From NCBI GenBank assembly GCA_947463775.1, contig CANHVD010000121.1:1-11710 (forward strand): DNA of 11,710 bases. Direction: 5' to 3'. The notes under the pieces are model-generated. The model was not told the origin of the DNA, ran no database searches, and was given only the letters and a program-made list of their open reading frames with translations. A program made the position numbers and the translations under genes. Shown in pieces: positions 8,897 to 11,710 of the stretch. Origin of the DNA: Planctomycetaceae bacterium. Its GTDB lineage: Bacteria > Planctomycetota > Planctomycetia > Planctomycetales > Planctomycetaceae. Each line of letters starts with the position of its first letter. Position 1 is the first letter of the stretch.

Positions 8897-8957
8897 GCCA
8901 CATTGAGTATTCACGCCAACCGAAGGCGATGATGATCGGCACAACAGCTCATCCGAA

Positions 8958-9887
8958 CTACACGCCGCCTGTCTCATCAAACGAATCATTGATCGTCGTG
9001 CAGTTGGTCTTTCGGCTGATTCGCTTCAAAAGTCCCTTGAGAACTTTGCCAGGGCCGACTTCATAAAAGTCATCGCACCCTTCGCTCAACATCAGATTGA
9101 TTGAATCTTCCCAGCGGACGGGGTTGAGCACCTGTCGGATCAGCAACTGACGAATTTCTTCCGGGTCCGTATGAGTCTGAGCATCAACGTTTGAGACCAC
9201 CGGAATCTCAGGAGTGCGGATCTCGACTTCCGCAAGAACTTCCGCCAGCGCTTCATCGGCCGGACGCATGATCTCGGTGTGGAAAGCTCCCGCTACGGCC
9301 AGAGGAATTGCTCGGCCACCGGCGGCTACAGCCAATTCCGCAGCGCGTTCGCAGGCAGCGTTTTCGCCACTTACGACGAGATTCCCCGGACACAAAAAAT
9401 TTGCAATCTGAATCGGACCTTGAGCAGACGCTTCTTTGCAGATCTGCTCAACCTGAGGACGCTCCATCAACAGAATGCTGACCATTCCGGAAGGAGTTGC
9501 ATCGGCTGCCGCCTGCATCGCTTCGCCGCGGCGTTTGACGACTCTTAGCCCGTCTTCAAACGACATCGCTCCGGAAAATACCAAAGCTGTATACTCGCCC
9601 AGGCTCAACCCAGCCGCCATCTCGCAGGCCAGCACGATTTCCGGTGAGTCAGCTCGAAGCTTTTCCAATGCGGCCAGACTGGTCACAAACAAAGCCGGCT
9701 GACTGATGACCGTGGAATCGAGTTCAGATGCAGGACCTTCGAAACACAGCTTCGCAAGGTCGAAGCCCATAATGTCGGCTGCACGTTCGTAAAGATCGCG
9801 AGCCTTCGGATACTGAGCTGCAAGTTTGCGGCCCATCCCGACATGTTGGGCACCCTGACCAGGAAAGAACAAAGCAATCTTGGACAT
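8958..9887 (-). CDS. fabD: Malonyl-CoA:acyl-carrier-protein transacylase
   Basis: FabD moves malonyl groups from CoA to acyl carrier protein in the cytoplasm, supplying the extender unit for type II fatty-acid synthesis. The 309 residues match the usual family length. Visible landmarks are FPGQGAQ at residues 8-14 and the nucleophile elbow GLSLGEY at 93-99 with Ser95. Arg120 in RRGEAMQ corresponds to the malonyl-carboxylate-binding Arg, N163 sits before PGNLVVSG, His203 lies in AFHTEIM as the catalytic base, and VGPGKVLKGL is at 277-286. The residue before the nucleophile is Leu where GHSLG is most common. The ATG at 9887 is preceded by AAGGAG with 5-nt spacing. It lies 78 nt downstream of plsX on the same strand and probably shares its transcript. 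Next in order is the PE-like gene rather than fabG or acpP. Confidence 0.96.
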   Translation of the reverse strand: MSKIALFFPGQGAQHVGMGRKLAAQYPKARDLYERAADIMGFDLAKLCFEGPASELDSTVISQPALFVTSLAALEKLRADSPEIVLACEMAAGLSLGEYTALVFSGAMSFEDGLRVVKRRGEAMQAAADATPSGMVSILLMERPQVEQICKEASAQGPIQIANFLCPGNLVVSGENAACERAAELAVAAGGRAIPLAVAGAFHTEIMRPADEALAEVLAEVEIRTPEIPVVSNVDAQTHTDPEEIRQLLIRQVLNPVRWEDSINLMLSEGCDDFYEVGPGKVLKGLLKRISRKTNCTTINDSFDETGGV

Positions 9888-9892
9888 GAATT

Positions 9893-9898
9893 CTCCTT
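9893..9898 (-). promoter_or_regulatory. Strong ribosome-binding site of fabD
   Basis: AAGGAG on the - strand lies 5 nt upstream of the fabD ATG, close to a perfect Shine-Dalgarno sequence. It is stronger than the sites of its neighbours in the same gene set. Confidence 0.8.
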
Positions 9899-9901
9899 TG
9901 C

Positions 9902-9920
9902 GCAGCCAAACAGAGGCTGC
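9902..9920 (-). other. Small hairpin in the plsX-fabD gap
   Basis: GCAGCC (9902-9907) and GGCTGC (9915-9920) form a 6-bp inverted repeat with a 7-nt loop in the 78-nt spacer, immediately upstream of the fabD ribosome-binding site. There is no T-run, so it is not a terminator. It may be an mRNA processing or stability element, or chance. Confidence 0.3.
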
Positions 9921-9965
9921 TGCGACAGAGCGAAGTCAAATGCCGACGTGAATTGGTCGATCAGT

Positions 9966-10970
9966 CTACTGAGGCAGATTCTGTTGAGCCAGCAGGTCGG
10001 TGATTCGCGAATTGATGTGGTGGTTATCGATTTCGGTAGCCATCTTCAGAGCATTCCGAATCGATCGATGATCGCTGGAGCCATGACAAATGATGCAGAC
10101 ACCATCAATACCCAACAACGGAGCTCCACCGGACTCCTGATAGTGGAATTGATCCGTGAGCTTACCCAATGTCTGCTTCGCCAGATCACGCTCGGTCGAC
10201 AGAGCCTTCATCATCGCGCCACCAACGGTCTTCAGGATGAATTCTGCCATCCCTTCGCTGACCTTCAGCACAACGTTCCCGACAAAGCCTTCACAGACGA
10301 TGACATCTGCTTCACCGTGATAGAGACCGCGTCCTTCCACGTTGCCGATGTAGGTTCCGTGCAATTTGGAATTGGCCAGCATCGTGTGGGTATCGCGATA
10401 AAGATCGGTCCCCTTGCCTTCTTCGCTGCCGATATTCATCAGACCAATGCGAGGAGATTCGATGCCCAGCATTTCTTTGGCCCACACCGACCCCATCAAC
10501 CCATACTGGGCCAGATGTTCCGGTCGAGCCGCAGGATTCGCACCAACATCAATCAGAATACATGATCCATTGATCGTTGGCAGACGCACGGCTATCCCTG
10601 GGCGCTTCACGCCTTTCAGGAAAAGACGAGTTCTCAGGCCAGCAGCGACGACTGCTCCGGTATGCCCTGCACTGACAACCGCCTGAACGTCCCTGGACGC
10701 CATCAACTGCCAGCAACGGACAATCGAACAGTTCGGCTTTTCGCGCAGCGCAACAGTCGGCTTCTCTTCCATTCCGACGAAACCTTCAGATTCAACAATC
10801 TGAATACTCGGAGGCAGAGAGCCGACTTTGGCGATTTCTTCTTCCAGTCGAGGACGATCACCAACCAGCAGGACTTCCAGGTTCGGGATTCGCTCAACGG
10901 CTTCAAATGCACCGACGATGTTCGGGCCGGGAGCAAAATCACCGCCCATCGCATCCAGGGCGATCCGCAT
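9966..10970 (-). CDS. plsX: Phosphate acyltransferase PlsX
   Basis: PlsX converts acyl-ACP plus orthophosphate to acyl-phosphate and free ACP. It supplies the acyl donor for PlsY, which makes lysophosphatidic acid, the first step of phospholipid synthesis; the enzyme is a peripheral membrane protein. The 334-residue product has the family length and signatures: DAMGGD at 6-11, SAGHTGA at 100-106, IDVGAN at 140-145, NIGSEEGKG at 179-187, CEGFVGNV at 226-233, SGGAPLLGI at 280-288 and HGSSD at 296-300. The ATG at 10970 starts the conserved MRIALDAMGGD N-terminus. The start lies 5 nt after the rpmF stop. Its probable ribosome-binding site, GAGGAA (10979-10984), is formed by the last rpmF codons, which implies translational coupling. 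The product of fabD downstream works in the same acyl-ACP supply route. Confidence 0.97.
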   Translation of the reverse strand: MRIALDAMGGDFAPGPNIVGAFEAVERIPNLEVLLVGDRPRLEEEIAKVGSLPPSIQIVESEGFVGMEEKPTVALREKPNCSIVRCWQLMASRDVQAVVSAGHTGAVVAAGLRTRLFLKGVKRPGIAVRLPTINGSCILIDVGANPAARPEHLAQYGLMGSVWAKEMLGIESPRIGLMNIGSEEGKGTDLYRDTHTMLANSKLHGTYIGNVEGRGLYHGEADVIVCEGFVGNVVLKVSEGMAEFILKTVGGAMMKALSTERDLAKQTLGKLTDQFHYQESGGAPLLGIDGVCIICHGSSDHRSIRNALKMATEIDNHHINSRITDLLAQQNLPQ

Positions 10971-10975
10971 GGAAG

Positions 10976-11158
10976 TTATTCCTCAACGCTTTCAACCAGT
11001 GTTCGGCCCTGATAATAGCCACACGTTGGACAAACAACGTGAGTTGGGGCCATCGTGCCACACTGTGGACACTTTGCCAATTGACGAGGCTTAATGGCAT
11101 TGTGACTGTTACGCTTCCGCGAACGAGTCTTCGATTGCCTTCTCTTAGGTACAGCCAT
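10976..11158 (-). CDS. rpmF: 50S ribosomal protein L32, zinc-ribbon form
   Basis: L32 is a small component of the large ribosomal subunit. The 60-residue product has the typical MAVPKRRQSK N-terminus, a basic segment to about residue 28, and a zinc ribbon with C30-x2-C33 and C43-x2-C46. It is therefore the Cys-containing, zinc-binding form. The C-terminus is acidic (VESVEE). The ATG at 11158 gives the canonical MAVPK start; the Shine-Dalgarno in front of it (GGAAGAAG, 11163-11170) is moderate. It is the first gene of the apparent rpmF-plsX-fabD set, with about 450 bp of non-coding DNA in front where the promoter must lie. The DUF177/YceD gene that often precedes rpmF in other bacteria is not recognisable within the window. 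Confidence 0.97.
   Translation of the reverse strand: MAVPKRRQSKTRSRKRNSHNAIKPRQLAKCPQCGTMAPTHVVCPTCGYYQGRTLVESVEE
10979..10984 (-). promoter_or_regulatory. plsX ribosome-binding site embedded in rpmF
   Basis: GAGGAA on the - strand is the last two sense codons of rpmF (Glu-Glu) and lies 8 nt before the plsX ATG. Ribosomes finishing rpmF would be placed on it, so plsX translation is probably coupled to rpmF. Confidence 0.55.
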
Positions 11159-11236
11159 GACACTTCTTCCAAACGCAAACTTTGATCAGATACCAGTTTT
11201 CGAACACTTAATCGCCAATATCATGTGATCGCCACG

Positions 11237-11267
11237 ATACCAAAACAGGCTAAACAGACGTTGTCAA
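11237..11267 (-). promoter_or_regulatory. Weak sigma-70-like promoter candidate for rpmF
   Basis: On the - strand a perfect TTGACA (11262-11267) is followed after 19 nt by TGGTAT (11237-11242), which matches TATAAT at only three positions. The spacing is longer than ideal. A second TTGACA lies upstream at 11289-11294 without a recognisable -10 box at 16-18 nt. The location, 79-109 bp before the rpmF start, is reasonable, but the assignment is tentative. Confidence 0.25.
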
Positions 11268-11307
11268 AGCGACAAATCATGTTTTCCCTGTCAACTCGTC
11301 AAAGCGA
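11263..11307 (-). repeat. 10-bp direct repeat TCGCTTTGAC, two copies
   Basis: TCGCTTTGAC occurs on the - strand at 11298-11307 and again at 11263-11272, 35 bp apart, upstream of rpmF. The downstream copy overlaps the candidate -35 hexamer. It could be a binding site for a regulator of the lipid gene set, but two short copies can also arise by chance. Confidence 0.3.
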
Positions 11308-11605
11308 TTCGACGAATTTATTCGCAGCGAGGTATTGCTTTCGACATGGAGCACTTCAATCAGCAGGCTATTCCCGGGGAATTTTGCCCGCGGCTCGATA
11401 CCAGCCCCTTTCGCCCATTGCCAGCGATGCTACATCAACAAACGACCGGCAAAAGTCGCCCGTAAGTAGAGAAGTTGACAAATGTGCAGGAGTTCGCAAT
11501 GCGAATCGGGCATCGTGTCAAAGAGCAGGTTCGATGTCAAGAAGGAGTGCCGTTTTGCCCTCGGAATTCGCCCGAGCGACACAAGAACACTCAAAACTCT
11601 CCCAT

Positions 11606-11710
11606 TCAGCCTCTCAAAGCACCGCCAACCCTGAACAAGAGCGACACGTGCATCACAGAGAATACGATGATGGCAATTCCCGCAGCCAAAATCGGCGCCA
11701 ACATCACCAA
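11606..11710 (-). CDS. Possible C-terminal tail of a membrane protein, cut by the window edge
   Basis: Read from base 11710 on the - strand, the frame is open for 34 codons and stops at TGA (11606-11608). The visible peptide contains one strongly hydrophobic stretch of about 26 residues (from LVMLAPILAAG to SLLF) followed by a short tail RVGGALRG. This resembles a last transmembrane helix with a positively charged end. Third codon positions are mostly G or C, as expected for a gene. With only 34 residues no family can be named. It points the same way as rpmF and ends 447 bp before it, so it is probably a separate unit. A + strand frame starting at 11499 overlaps it and is the main alternative. 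Confidence 0.4.
   Translation of the reverse strand: MVMLAPILAAGIAIIVFSVMHVSLLFRVGGALRG

Larger units (their letters stand above)
11159..11605. other. Non-coding upstream region of the rpmF-plsX-fabD set
   Basis: I see no convincing complete gene in these 447 bp. The longest start-to-stop frame noted on the + strand is 39 codons (11346-11465), without a ribosome-binding site. The region must contain the promoter for rpmF on the - strand. It carries a 10-bp direct repeat (11263-11272 and 11298-11307) and two TTGACA hexamers on the - strand, described separately. A partial + strand frame begins at 11499, but its coding status is doubtful. Confidence 0.6.

Noticed and set aside
8899..8901. GTG at 8901 as the start of the PE-like gene
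   Set aside because: The AGGGGA ribosome-binding site lies between this GTG and the ATG at 8886, so the ATG is the better start.
9214..11185. Several + strand frames of 65-240 codons opposite fabD, plsX and rpmF
   Set aside because: They overlap well-supported conserved genes on the other strand and show no family features.
11346..11465. A 39-codon + strand frame starting with ATG in the rpmF upstream region
   Set aside because: No ribosome-binding site, no recognisable features, and easily expected by chance.

Overview
The window looks like chromosomal DNA from a bacterium, most likely a member of the Planctomycetota. This is an inference from three things: a giant Thr/Val/Ala/Asn-rich repeat protein, a small stand-alone LigD-type phosphoesterase-like protein beside a fatty-acid gene, and a moderate GC content. 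No rRNA, tRNA, CRISPR array, transposase or attachment site was seen.

Left part (1-8364, + strand): one continuous reading frame, already open at base 1, fills 71% of the window. It encodes at least 2787 residues. All of it is a tandem array of 32 complete units of about 86 residues (258 bp), plus the last 35 residues of an earlier unit. Each unit reads as an all-beta, IPT/TIG-like (immunoglobulin-fold) domain, so this is probably the C-terminal part of a very large secreted or surface protein. The protein stops exactly at a unit boundary, with no visible anchor or sorting domain. A 9-bp hairpin and then a good rho-independent terminator follow it.

Right part (8542-11158, - strand): a compact gene set reads rpmF (ribosomal protein L32), plsX (phosphate acyltransferase), fabD (malonyl-CoA:ACP transacylase), then a 114-residue LigD 3'-phosphoesterase-like protein. 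It converges on the giant gene. RpmF-plsX is a classic ribosome/lipid-synthesis pairing. PlsX and FabD feed phospholipid and fatty-acid synthesis. The plsX ribosome-binding site lies in the last codons of rpmF, which suggests translational coupling. The fabH, fabG and acpP genes that often sit in this cluster are not present here.

Right edge (11159-11710): 447 bp of apparently non-coding DNA upstream of rpmF holds a 10-bp direct repeat and a weak promoter candidate. Beyond it is the possible C-terminal tail of a membrane protein on the - strand, cut by the window edge. A competing partial + strand frame overlaps it.

I do not see a clear new multi-gene system. The most unusual object is the giant repeat array. 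Its units keep very similar protein sequence while synonymous codons have diverged widely, and there is a hint of a three-unit higher-order period.
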